A stretch of 64,000 nt of DNA from Ricordea florida (lineage: Eukaryota; Cnidaria; Anthozoa; Corallimorpharia; Ricordeidae). The position numbers and the translations under genes are program-made. This document shows positions 48,237 to 59,885 of this stretch, piece after piece. How positions within the stretch are numbered: the stretch's first letter is position 1; every line of letters begins with the position of its first letter. The notes beneath the pieces were generated by a model. It saw only the letters and a program-made list of their open reading frames with translations. It was not told where the DNA came from and did not search any database. The stretch spans positions 13,888,236-13,952,235 of the forward strand of contig OX453282.1 in assembly GCA_949710005.1 (NCBI GenBank), read 5' to 3'.

Positions 48237-48834
48237 AATTTTGATGCATAAGCTAATAAAGGTACATGACTATATTAGATTGTATGGACATGGAGACTAC
48301 ATATACGGATAGAATTAAAGTTTCTTTATTCACTTGTCTTAGTGTGATTAGTGAAATATGGTAATTTTTCTTGCCCTGTAGGTTGCAGATGATATTTTTT
48401 CTTAACTGATTATATTCCTTTTTTATTGAACTGAGTTCAAAATGTCAAGACACCTTTATATTTCTTTCATGTTTTGGTGTTATGATTCGTTTATGGAGAA
48501 GAGACAATTTGAAAATACTTAAGCAATGAAGTGCATAGTGATGTTACACAATGGACAATTTTAATTCTTACTATTCCTGTTATACATCAATAAATAGTCA
48601 TTTAGGGGAACCAAAACACAACCATTAATTTAGAGAATGTTTAATCTCCATTTCAGGAACTTAAATGGCTTCAGGTGTATAATGTATGTTTCAGGGGCAC
48701 TTAAACCCCACTATGACAATAGCATTGATTTAACTGATGTTTTAAACAATTAAACTAGACTTAAATGTGGACCCAAGTTCTAGGGTTGTTTAATGCAACT
48801 TAAATGTGATTAAAATGTGGCTTTTGGTCTAGTG
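48237..48834. other. Right flank of the island, no gene seen
   Basis: This is AT-rich single-copy-looking DNA without a supported open frame. From about 48,600 it is rich in TTTAA and CTTAAA, as in the left flank, and ends at GGTCTAGTG before the first B unit. I see no RNA gene, terminator or promoter that I would defend. Confidence 0.5.
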
Positions 48835-51776
48835 GTAGTAGCTGTAGTAACTGTAGTAAGTGTAGAACGTGTAGTAGCTGTAGTATCAGTAGTAAGTGTA
48901 AGAGCTGTAGTAAGTGTAGTAGCTGTAGTAAGTTTAGTACGTGTAGAAGCTGTACTAGCTGTACTAGCTGTAGTAAGTGTACTATCTGTAGTAAGTGTAG
49001 TAGCTATACTAAGTGTAGTGGCTGTAGTAAGTGAAGTGGCTGTAGCAAGTCTAGTAGGTGCAGTAAGTGTAGTGGCTATAGGAAGTGTAGTAGGTGTAGT
49101 AAGTGTAGTGACTGTAGTAAGTGTAATATCTGTACTAAGTGTAGTAGCTGTAGTAAGTGTCGTAAGTGTAGTAGCTGTAGCAAAAGTAGACGTGTAGTAG
49201 TTGTAGTAACTGTAGTAAGTGTAATAAGTGTAGAAGCTGTAGTAGCTGTAGTAATTGTAGTAAATGTATGACCTGTAGTAACTGTAATAAGTGTAGTAAG
49301 TGTAGTAGCTGTAGTAAGTGTAGTAAGTGTAGTAGCTGTTGTAAGTGTAGAACGTGTAGTAGCTGTAGTAAGTGTAAAAGCTGTAGTAACTGTAGTAGCT
49401 GTAATAAGTGTGCTACGTGTAGAAGCTGTAGTTCCTGTAGAAGCTGTAGTAAGTCTAGTAGCCTTACTAAGTGTAATAGGTGAAGTAGGTTTGGTAGCTG
49501 GTAGCTGTACCATCTGTATTAGGTGTAGTAGCTGTAGTAGCCGTAGTAAATGTAGTAACTGCAGTAGGTGTAGCAGTTGTAGTAAGTGTAGTAAGTCTAG
49601 TAGCTGTAGTAAGTGTAGTAAGTGTAAGAGATGTAGTAAGTGTAACAAGTGTAGCAAGTGTAGTAGCTGTAGAACCTGTAGTATCTGTAGTAGGCGTAGT
49701 AGCTGTAGTAAGTTTAGTAGCTGTAGTAAGTGCATTAAGTGTAGTAGGTGTAGTAGTTGTAGTAACTGTAGTGGCTGTAGAAAGTGTAGTAGCTGTAGTA
49801 ATGGTAGGAGATTTAGTAAGTGTAGTAGCTGTAGTATGTGTAGTAACTGTTGCAACTGTAATAGCTCTACGAGGTGTAGTAAGTGTAGTAATTGTAGTAT
49901 GTGTAGTAGGTGTTGCAGCTGTAGTACCTTTAGTAGCTGTAGTATCTGTAGAAGCTGTAGTATCTGTAGTAGCTGTAGTAAGTGCAGTAAGTGTAGTAGT
50001 TGTAATAAGTGTAGTAGCTTTAGTAAGAGTAGTAGCTGTTGTAACTCTAGTAAGTGTAGTGGCTCCAGCGAGTGTAGTAGGTGCAGTAAGTGTAGTAAGT
50101 GTAGTAAGTGTAGTAGTTGTAATAAGTGTATTAGTTTTAGTAAGTGCAATATCTGTAGTAAGTGTAGTAGCTGTAGTAAGTGTAGTAAGTATAGTAGCTT
50201 TAGTAAAAGTAGAACGTGTAGTAGATGTAGTAACTGTAGTAAGTGTAATAAGTGTAGAAGCTGTAGTAGCTGTAGTAAGTTTAGTAAATGTAGGAGCGGT
50301 AGTAACTGTAGTAAGTGTAGTAGCTGTAGTAAATGTAGCAAGTGTAGTAGCTGTAGTAAGTTTGGAACCTGTAGTAGCTGTAGTATCTGTAGGAAGTGTA
50401 AGAGCTGTAGTAACCTACAGTAGTACCTACAACCTAGTAGCTATAGTAAGTGTACTACGTGTAGAAGCTGTAGTTCCTGTAGAAGCTGTAGTAAGTGCTG
50501 TAGAAGGTGTACTAATTATAGAAGTTGTGTAGCAGCTTTTGTAGCTGTGACATCTGTATTAGGTGAAGTAGCTGTAGTAGCCGTAGTAGCTGTAGTAACT
50601 GCAGTAGGTGTAGTAGATGTAGTAAGTGTCGTAAGTGTAGTAGCTGTAGTAAGTGTAGTAAGTGTAGTAGCTGTACTAAATGTAATAAGTGTAGCAAGTA
50701 GAGTAGCTGTAGTACCTGTAGTATCTGTAGTACCTGTAGTATTAGTAGTAGGTGTAAGAGCTGTATTAAGTGTAGTAGCTCTAGTAAGTGTAGTACGTTT
50801 AGAAGCTGTAGTAGCTGTAGTAGCTGTAGTAAGTGTACTGGCTGTAGTAAGTGTAGTAGCCGCAGTAGTGTAGTAGGTGCAATAAGGGTAGTGACTGTAG
50901 TAAGTGTAGTATCTGTAGTAAGTGTAGTAGCATTAGTATCTGTAGTAAGTGTAGTAGCTGTAGTAGCTCTAGTAAGTGTAGGAAGTGTAGTTTCTGCAGT
51001 AGCTCTAGTAACTGAAGTAAGTGTAGTAGTTGTAGTAGCTGTAGTATCTGTAGTAAGCGTAGTAAGTGTAGTAATTGTAGTAGCTGTAGTATGTTTAGTA
51101 ACTGCAGTAGCTGTACTATCTGCAGTAAGTGTAAGAGCTGGAGTAAGTGTGGTGAGTGTAGTAGCTCTAGTAAGAGTAGTAAGTGTAGTAGCTCTAAGAG
51201 CTGTACTACTGCACGTACTACACTTACTACAAATACTACAGTTATTACACTTACTACACATACTAGAGCTACTACACTTACTACACTTACTACAGCTACT
51301 ACACTTAATACACTTACTACAGCTATTACATCCACTTCACTTACTACAACTACTACACTTACTACAGCTACTACACTTACTCCACTTACTACACTTACTA
51401 CAGGTAGTACACTTACTACACATGCTACACTTAGTACAGCTACTACACTTACTACAGATAGTGCAGGTACTACATTTACCACATTTACTACACTTACCGC
51501 ACTTACTAAACTTACTGCAGCTACCACACTTACTACACTTACTACAGCTACAACAGCCACTACACTTACTACAGATCCTACTTTTACTACAGATACTACA
51601 GGTACTACAATTACTCCAGCTACTACACTTACTACACTTACTACACTTACTACACTTACTACAGCTACTACAGCAACTACAGCTACTACACTTACTACAC
51701 TTACAACAGCTACTACACTTACTACACTTACCACACATACTACAGCTACTACACTTACTACACTTACTGCAGCTAC
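48835..51776. repeat. Satellite B block B4 (9-bp TGTAGTA-NN repeat)
   Basis: This 2.9-kb array continues B on the right of the island: plus-type 48,835-51,189, module delta4, then minus-type 51,203-51,776 up to the inverted J4. Read from J4 inward it repeats the order seen from J3 inward (J, ~600 bp run, delta). The block B3-island-B4 is therefore bounded by inverted ends. A short irregular patch near 50,411-50,438 (ACCTACAGTAGTACCTAC) breaks the unit and looks like a tiny inversion. Confidence 0.96.
51180..51215. repeat. Module delta4 (inverted copy)
   Basis: AGCTCT-A-AGAGCT (51,190-51,202) is a perfect stem at the plus-to-minus turn, followed by GTACTACTGC. It is the reverse complement of delta3. 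Confidence 0.8.
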
Positions 51777-51938
51777 TTCTTTTTGTCCAATTCACTACAG
51801 TTACTTTTAAGCCCAGATGCCCGACATTGCAGGACATTTTATGGGGTCATACACTAACTACTGACCCTTTTCTGCGCCTACTAAACTTACTAGACGTACT
51901 ATATACTATATAAAGGCTAATCAGTTCAAAAGATAGGC
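51777..51938 (-). repeat. Junction element J4 (inverted copy)
   Basis: This is the full J element on the minus strand, facing left into B4. Hairpin arms GGGTCA (51,844-51,849) and TGACCC (51,862-51,867) are intact. The TATA-like stretch is at 51,900-51,913. Relative to J3 it differs at only a few sites. Confidence 0.9.
51900..51913 (-). promoter_or_regulatory. TATA-like stretch in J4
   Basis: On the minus strand it reads TTATATAGTATATA, pointing leftward into B4. Function is inferred only. Confidence 0.3.
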
Positions 51939-52936
51939 TACTTAAAAAATAAATACGCAAATCGGGGAAAAATAATTAAACCAGTGAAATAAGCATGTAT
52001 GGTAATCAAGTACACAGATGGGCAATCTACATAAAATCATGAGGCAATTAGGTAAGTAATTAGCCTAATTAGGACCCTTCATAGGCTGATTACATAATAA
52101 GATAAAATAATTAAGAAAATATAAAGTTTGATTAACTAAATAAGTTAGGCTAGTTAGATATATAAGTGATCCAAACGGCTTAAAAAATAGGTTAATTAGG
52201 CAAACGCATAGGCTAATTAGATAAAAAGATAAAAAAATTAGATAATTATATAATCTAATCAGGTAAAAGGACGAGTTATGCAGGTATATAAATAGGGCCA
52301 ATCAAATTGGCCCATAGGCCAAATAAATAAATACAAAGGCTAATCCGGCGAATCAGGTAAACCCATGAGGTTATCAAGTAACTAGATAGGCTAATTAGGG
52401 AAAGACATAGGCTGATTAGGTAAAGCGATAATCTGATTACAAAAGCATGTCGTCTAATAAGCTGAATAGTTAGGCTAAATAGGTATATGAGTAGGTTAAT
52501 CAGACAAGCCCAACAGTCTAATAAACAAATACATAGACTAAAACGGTAAATACATAGACAAATAAAATAAGCATATATCCTAATCTAGTACATACATAGA
52601 TTAAAAAGGTAGAGTTTTCATTCAATAAGGTAAATAGATAGGCCAAGTAGGCAAATACATAGGCTATTAACATAAATAGCTAAAGTAATTAGGTACGAAA
52701 ATAGGCTAATCAAGTAAATGGGTAAACTAATTAGGGAAATAGTTAGAGTAATCAGGTATATAAATGGCTAGTCAGATAGACTGCTAGGGTAATCAGGTAA
52801 ATCTATAGGCTAATTAGGCAAAGACATAGGCTAATGAGATAAACAGATGAACTAATAAGGAAAATTTATAGTCTAATCGGCCATAAATATATGCATATAT
52901 GCTTATCAGGTACATCAACAGATTAATTAGGTAAAG

Positions 52937-52981
52937 TAATCAGGCAATAAGCCCAACAGCCAAATGAATACACAGTTTAAT
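52937..52981 (-). repeat. Module P5 (inverted copy)
   Basis: This is the reverse complement of P1 (GGCAATAAGCCCAACAGCC then AAATGAATACACAG) at an R-to-F turn. Confidence 0.85.
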
Positions 52982-54345
52982 TAGTTTATCTATTTATCTA
53001 ATTAGCCTATTTCTTTGCCTAATTAGCCTACTTACATAACTGGCTAGCCTATCTATCTATCTGACTAGCCTATATATTTCCCTAAATAGTATATCTATTT
53101 ATCTAATTAGCGTATGTTTTTGCCTAATTAGCCTTTCTATTTCCTGATTGCCTAATGAGTTTTCCTGACCAGACCATTTATAAACATGATAAGCTTAACT
53201 TTCTAATTAGCTTATCTATTTGTCTAATTAGCTTATGTATATGCTAAATTAGTCTATTTACCTGCTTAGCCTATATATTTAACTAATTAGTTGATCCATT
53301 TATCTTATTAACCTATTAATTAACCTATTCTTTTACCTGATTGGACAATTTATATACCTGACTAGCCTAACTAATTACCTGATTAACCTATACATTTCCC
53401 TAATTAGTTTATAGAGTTATCTAATTAGCCGATGTAGTGTCCTAATTAGCCTATCTATTTACCTAATTGCCTAATGAGTCTCATTAGTTTATCGTTTTAT
53501 CTAATTAGCCTGTCTTTGCCAAATTAGCCTATATATTTACTTATATGCCTGTTAGGTTTACCTAACTAGCCTATTTATATGTCTGATTAGGCTATCTATT
53601 TACCTGATTAGCCTATATAGTTTCCTAATTAGTATTTCTATTTATCTGATTAGCTTATGAATTTGGTAATTGGCTTGTCTATTTAACTGATTGCCTAATT
53701 ACTTGACTTGATTAATTCGTGTATGTACTTAATAAGCATATGTGCTTAATTTATTTGTCTATGTATTTACCGGATTAGCCTATTTAATTATTTGGCTCTT
53801 GGGCTTACCTTTTTGGCCTGTTCTTCTACCTGATTAGATTATTTATTTATCTAACTAGTTTATTCTGTTATCTAAATAGTCTATGTATTTGCCTAATTAA
53901 TCTATTTTTACATGATTGTGACAACTATTTACCTGATTAGACTATAAATTTTTCTAATTATATGATGTATTTATCTAATTAGATGATGTCTGCCTAATTT
54001 GCCTATCTATTTTCCTGATTGCCTGATGGGTTTCTCTGATCTGCCCACTTATACACCTGATTACACTAACTATTTACTGATAAGACTATATATTTCCCTA
54101 ATTAGTTTATCTAATTAGCCTATGTAATTGCCTAATTCGCCTACGTATTTAATTGATTGCCTGATGGGTTTATCTAGTTAGCCTATGTGTTTGCCTAATT
54201 AGCCTATCTATTTAACTGATTGCCTGATGGGTTTATCTAATGAGCCTTTTTATATAATTGATCACCCTAACTATTTACCTGATTAGACTATATATTTTCT
54301 TGATAAGCTCATCTATTAATCTAAATAGCCTATGTAATTGCCCAA

Positions 54346-54417
54346 TTCGCCTATCTGGCGAAGATCATAGCGTATCTAGAGTAATCATAGCGTAATGCAA
54401 ATGCATAGAGTAATCAG
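54346..54417 (+). repeat. Module Q6
   Basis: This is an intact 72-bp Q with a perfect hairpin, two ATCATAGCGTA repeats 20 bp apart and the octamer. Confidence 0.9.
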
Positions 54418-55670
54418 ATAAATAGATAAAGGAATTAGGTAAATATATAGAATAATTAGGTAAATATATAGGCTAGTTAGGCTAATACATAGGCTTATCC
54501 GATAAATAAATAAACTAATCAGGGAAATATATAGTGTAATCAGGTAAATAATTGGACTAATAAAGTATATAAATCGGCCAATTCGGTAAACCCATCAGGC
54601 AATCAGGTAAATCGGATAAGTAGGTTAAGTCTTTAGGTAAATATATAGGCTAATCAGTTAAAAAGATAGGCTAATCAGACAAATAAGTACGCAAATCGGG
54701 GAAAAATAATTAAACTAATGAAATAAGCATGTATGGTAATCAAGTACATAGATGGGCAAACTACATAAAATCATCAGGCAATTAGGTAAGTAATTAGCCT
54801 AATTGGGACCCTACATAGGCTGATTACATAAGAAGAGGAAATAATTAAGAATATATAAAGTTTGATTAGGTAAATAAGTTAGGCTAGTTAGATATATAAG
54901 TGATCCAAACGGCTTAAAAAATAGGTTAATTAGGCAAATGCATAGGCTAATTAGGTAAAAAGATAAAAATATTAGATAATTATATAATCTAATCAGGTAA
55001 AAGGATGAGCTAGGCAGGTATATAAATAGGGCCAATCAGCTAGGCCCATAGGCCAAATAAATAAATACAAAGGCTAATCCCGCGAATCAGGTAAACCCAT
55101 GAGGTTATCAAGTAACTAGATAGGCTAATTAGGGAAAGACATAGGCTGATTAGGTAAAGCGATAATCTGATTACGAAAGTATGTAGTCTAATAAGCTGAA
55201 TAGTTAGGCTAAATAGGTATATAAGTAGGCCAATCAGGCAAGCCTAACAGTCTAATAAATGGATACATAGGCTAATCCGGTAAATACATAGACAAATAAA
55301 ATAAGCATATATCCTAATCTAGCACATACATAGATTAAAAAGGTAGAGTTTTCATTCAATAAGGTAAATAGATAGGCCAAGTAGGCAAATACATAGGCTA
55401 TTAACATAAATAGATAAAGTAATTAGGTAAGAATATAGGCTAATCAAGTAAATGGGTAAACTAATTAGGGAAATAGTTAGAGTTATCAGGTATATAAATG
55501 GCGAGTCAGATAGACTGCTAAGGTAATAAGGTAAATCTATAGGCTAATTAGGCAAAGACATAGGCTAATGAGATAAACAGATGAACTAATAAGGAAAATT
55601 TATAGTCTAATCGGCCATAAATATATGCATATATGCTTATCAGGTACATCAACAGATTAATTAGGTAAAG

Positions 55671-55715
55671 TAATCAGGCAATAAGCCCAACAGCCAAATG
55701 AATACACAGTTTAAT
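55671..55715 (-). repeat. Module P6 (inverted copy)
   Basis: Identical to P5, 2,734 bp downstream. Confidence 0.85.
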
Positions 55716-57079
55716 TAGTTTATCTATTTATCTAATTAGCCTATTTCTTTGCCTAATTAGCCTACTTACATAACTGGCTAGCCTATCTATCTATCTGACT
55801 AGGCTATATATTTCCCTAAATAGTATATCTATTTATCTAATTAGCGTATGTTTTTGCCTAATTAGCCTTTCTATTTCCTGATTGCCTAATGAGTTTTCCT
55901 GACCAGACCATTTATAAACATGATAAGCTTAACTTTCTAATTAGCTTATCTATTTGTCTAATTAGCTTATGTATATGCTAAATTAGTCTATTTACCTGCT
56001 TAGCCTATATATTTAACTAATTAGTTGATCCATTTATCTTATTAACCTATTAATTAACCTATTCTTTTACCTGATTGGACAATTTATATACCTGACTAGC
56101 CTAACTAATTACCTGATTAACCTATACATTTCCCTAATTAGTTTATAGAGTTATCTAATTAGCCGATGTAGTGTCCTAATTAGCCTATCTATTTACCTAA
56201 TTGCCTAATGAGTCTCATTAGTTTATCGTTTTATCTAATTAGCCTGTCTTTGCCAAATTAGCCTATATATTTACTTATATGCCTGTTAGGTTTACCTAAC
56301 TAGCCTATTTATATGTCTGATTAGGCTATCTATTTACCTGATTAGCCTATATAGTTTCCTAATTAGTATTTCTATTTATCTGATTAGCTTATGAATTTGG
56401 TAATTGGCTTGTCTATTTAACTGATTGCCTAATTACTTGACTTGATTAATTCGTGTATGTACTTAATAAGCATATGTGCTTAATTTATTTGTCTATGTAT
56501 TTACCGGATTAGCCTATTTAATTATTTGGCTCTTGGGCTTACCTTTTTGGCCTGTTCTTCTACCTGATTAGATTATTTATTTATCTAACTAGTTTATTCT
56601 GTTATCTAAATAGTCTATGTATTTGCCTAATTAATCTATTTTTACATGATTGTGACAACTATTTACCTGATTAGACTATAAATTTTTCTAATTATATGAT
56701 GTATTTATCTAATTAGATGATGTCTGCCTAATTTGCCTATCTATTTTCCTGATTGCCTGATGGGTTTCTCTGATCTGCCCACTTATACACCTGATTACAC
56801 TAACTATTTACTGATAAGACTATATATTTCCCTAATTAGTTTATCTAATTAGCCTATGTAATTGCCTAATTCGCCTACGTATTTAATTGATTGCCTGATG
56901 GGTTTATCTAGTTAGCCTATGTGTTTGCCTAATTAGCCTATCTATTTAACTGATTGCCTGATGGGTTTATCTAATGAGCCTTTTTATATAATTGATCACC
57001 CTAACTATTTACCTGATTAGACTATATATTTTCTTGATAAGCTCATCTATTAATCTAAATAGCCTATGTAATTGCCCAA

Positions 57080-57151
57080 TTCGCCTATCTGGCGAAGATC
57101 ATAGCGTATCTAGAGTAATCATAGCGTAATGCAAATGCATAGAGTAATCAG
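57080..57151 (+). repeat. Module Q7
   Basis: Identical to Q6, 2,734 bp downstream. Confidence 0.9.
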
Positions 57152-58404
57152 ATAAATAGATAAAGGAATTAGGTAAATATATAGAATAATTAGGTAAATA
57201 TATAGGCTAGTTAGGCTAATACATAGGCTTATCCGATAAATAAATAAACTAATCAGGGAAATATATAGTGTAATCAGGTAAATAATTGGACTAATAAAGT
57301 ATATAAATCGGCCAATTCGGTAAACCCATCAGGCAATCAGGTAAATCGGATAAGTAGGTTAAGTCTTTAGGTAAATATATAGGCTAATCAGTTAAAACGA
57401 TAGGCTAATCAGACAAATAAGTACGCAAATCGGGGAAAAATAATTAAACTAATGAAATAAGCATGTATGGTAATCAAGTACATAGATGGGCAAACTACAT
57501 AAAATCATCAGGCAATTAGGTAAGTAATTAGCCTAATTGGGACCCTACATAGGCTGATTACATAAGAAGAGGAAATAATTAAGAATATATAAAGTTTGAT
57601 TAGGTAAATAAGTTAGGCTAGTTAGATATATAAGTGATCCAAACGGCTTAAAAAATAGGTTAATTAGGCAAATGCATAGGCTAATTAGGTAAAAAGATAA
57701 AAATATTAGATAATTATATAATCTAATCAGGTAAAAGGATGAGCTAGGCAGGTATATAAATAGGGCCAATCAGCTAGGCCCATAGGCCAAATAAATAAAT
57801 ACAAAGGCTAATCCCGCGAATCAGGTAAACCCATGAGGTTATCAAGTAACTAGATAGGCTAATTAGGGAAAGACATAGGCTGATTAGGTAAAGCGATAAT
57901 CTGATTACGAAAGTATGTAGTCTAATAAGCTGAATAGTTAGGCTAAATAGGTATATAAGTAGGCCAATCAGGCAAGCCTAACAGTCTAATAAATGGATAC
58001 ATAGGCTAATCCGGTAAATACATAGACAAATAAAATAAGCATATATCCTAATCTAGCACATACATAGATTAAAAAGGTAGAGTTTTCATTCAATAAGGTA
58101 AATAGATAGGCCAAGTAGGCAAATACATAGGCTATTAACATAAATAGATAAAGTAATTAGGTAAGAATATAGGCTAATCAAGTAAATGGGTAAACTAATT
58201 AGGGAAATAGTTAGAGTTATCAGGTATATAAATGGCGAGTCAGATAGACTGCTAAGGTAATAAGGTAAATCTATAGGCTAATTAGGCAAAGACATAGGCT
58301 AATGAGATAAACAGATGAACTAATAAGGAAAATTTATAGTCTAATCGGCCATAAATATATGCATATATGCTTATCAGGTACATCAACAGATTAATTAGGT
58401 AAAG

Positions 58405-58449
58405 TAATCAGGCAATAAGCCCAACAGCCAAATGAATACACAGTTTAAT
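58405..58449 (-). repeat. Module P7 (inverted copy)
   Basis: Identical to P5 at the start of copy 3. Confidence 0.85.
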
Positions 58450-59813
58450 TAGTTTATCTATTTATCTAATTAGCCTATTTCTTTGCCTAATTAGCCTACT
58501 TACATAACTGGCTAGCCTATCTATCTATCTGACTAGGCTATATATTTCCCTAAATAGTATATCTATTTATCTAATTAGCGTATGTTTTTGCCTAATTAGC
58601 CTTTCTATTTCCTGATTGCCTAATGAGTTTTCCTGACCAGACCATTTATAAACATGATAAGCTTAACTTTCTAATTAGCTTATCTATTTGTCTAATTAGC
58701 TTATGTATATGCTAAATTAGTCTATTTACCTGCTTAGCCTATATATTTAACTAATTAGTTGATCCATTTATCTTATTAACCTATTAATTAACCTATTCTT
58801 TTACCTGATTGGACAATTTATATACCTGACTAGCCTAACTAATTACCTGATTAACCTATACATTTCCCTAATTAGTTTATAGAGTTATCTAATTAGCCGA
58901 TGTAGTGTCCTAATTAGCCTATCTATTTACCTAATTGCCTAATGAGTCTCATTAGTTTATCGTTTTATCTAATTAGCCTGTCTTTGCCAAATTAGCCTAT
59001 ATATTTACTTATATGCCTGTTAGGTTTACCTAACTAGCCTATTTATATGTCTGATTAGGCTATCTATTTACCTGATTAGCCTATATAGTTTCCTAATTAG
59101 TATTTCTATTTATCTGATTAGCTTATGAATTTGGTAATTGGCTTGTCTATTTAACTGATTGCCTAATTACTTGACTTGATTAATTCGTGTATGTACTTAA
59201 TAAGCATATGTGCTTAATTTATTTGTCTATGTATTTACCGGATTAGCCTATTTAATTATTTGGCTCTTGGGCTTACCTTTTTGGCCTGTTCTTCTACCTG
59301 ATTAGATTATTTATTTATCTAACTAGTTTATTCTGTTATCTAAATAGTCTATGTATTTGCCTAATTAATCTATTTTTACATGATTGTGACAACTATTTAC
59401 CTGATTAGACTATAAATTTTTCTAATTATATGATGTATTTATCTAATTAGATGATGTCTGCCTAATTTGCCTATCTATTTTCCTGATTGCCTGATGGGTT
59501 TCTCTGATCTGCCCACTTATACACCTGATTACACTAACTATTTACTGATAAGACTATATATTTCCCTAATTAGTTTATCTAATTAGCCTATGTAATTGCC
59601 TAATTCGCCTACGTATTTAATTGATTGCCTGATGGGTTTATCTAGTTAGCCTATGTGTTTGCCTAATTAGCCTATCTATTTAACTGATTGCCTGATGGGT
59701 TTATCTAATGAGCCTTTTTATATAATTGATCACCCTAACTATTTACCTGATTAGACTATATATTTTCTTGATAAGCTCATCTATTAATCTAAATAGCCTA
59801 TGTAATTGCCCAA

Positions 59814-59885
59814 TTCGCCTATCTGGCGAAGATCATAGCGTATCTAGAGTAATCATAGCGTAATGCAAATGCATAGAGTAATCAG
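59814..59885 (+). repeat. Module Q8
   Basis: Identical to Q6, within copy 3. Confidence 0.9.

Larger units (their letters stand above)
47022..48834. mobile_element. Non-repetitive island inside satellite B (candidate insertion)
   Basis: These 1,813 bp interrupt the 9-bp array. B3 stops after AGCTGTAGTAAAAGTA, and B4 starts with GTAGTAGCTGTAGTAACTG. In intact arrays those two stretches are separated by only about GAACGTGTA, so both sides look like one array split by the island. Both ends are rich in TTTAAG/CTTAAA. An inverted pair of the form ACATTTAAG-N5-TTAAAC lies near the left end (47,040-47,059) and, reversed, near the right end (48,788-48,807). I see no transposase domain and no clear target duplication beyond a possible GTA. 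A host gene fragment that the satellite expanded around is the alternative. Confidence 0.4.
52937..55670 (+). repeat. 2,734-bp higher-order unit, copy 1
   Basis: This copy holds P5 and Q6. Variant bases noted: C at 53,069, A at 54,664, G at 54,687 and G at 54,805. Confidence 0.9.
55671..58404 (+). repeat. 2,734-bp higher-order unit, copy 2
   Basis: Variant bases noted: G at 55,803, C at 57,398 (private), G at 57,421 and G at 57,539. Confidence 0.9.

Noticed and set aside
47022-48834. Complete transposon with terminal inverted repeats
   Set aside because: I could not find clean inverted ends or a convincing target duplication; only the subterminal TTTAAG/CTTAAA motifs and one 20-bp inverted pair with a mismatched centre. 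It is kept as a candidate only.
54811-55035. A 74-codon minus-strand frame repeated every 2,734 bp, also in A2 and A3
   Set aside because: It lies wholly inside degenerate A monomers and recurs only because the higher-order unit does. The Tyr/Leu/Ile-rich translation mirrors the AT-rich repeat, and diverged A copies alter it freely.
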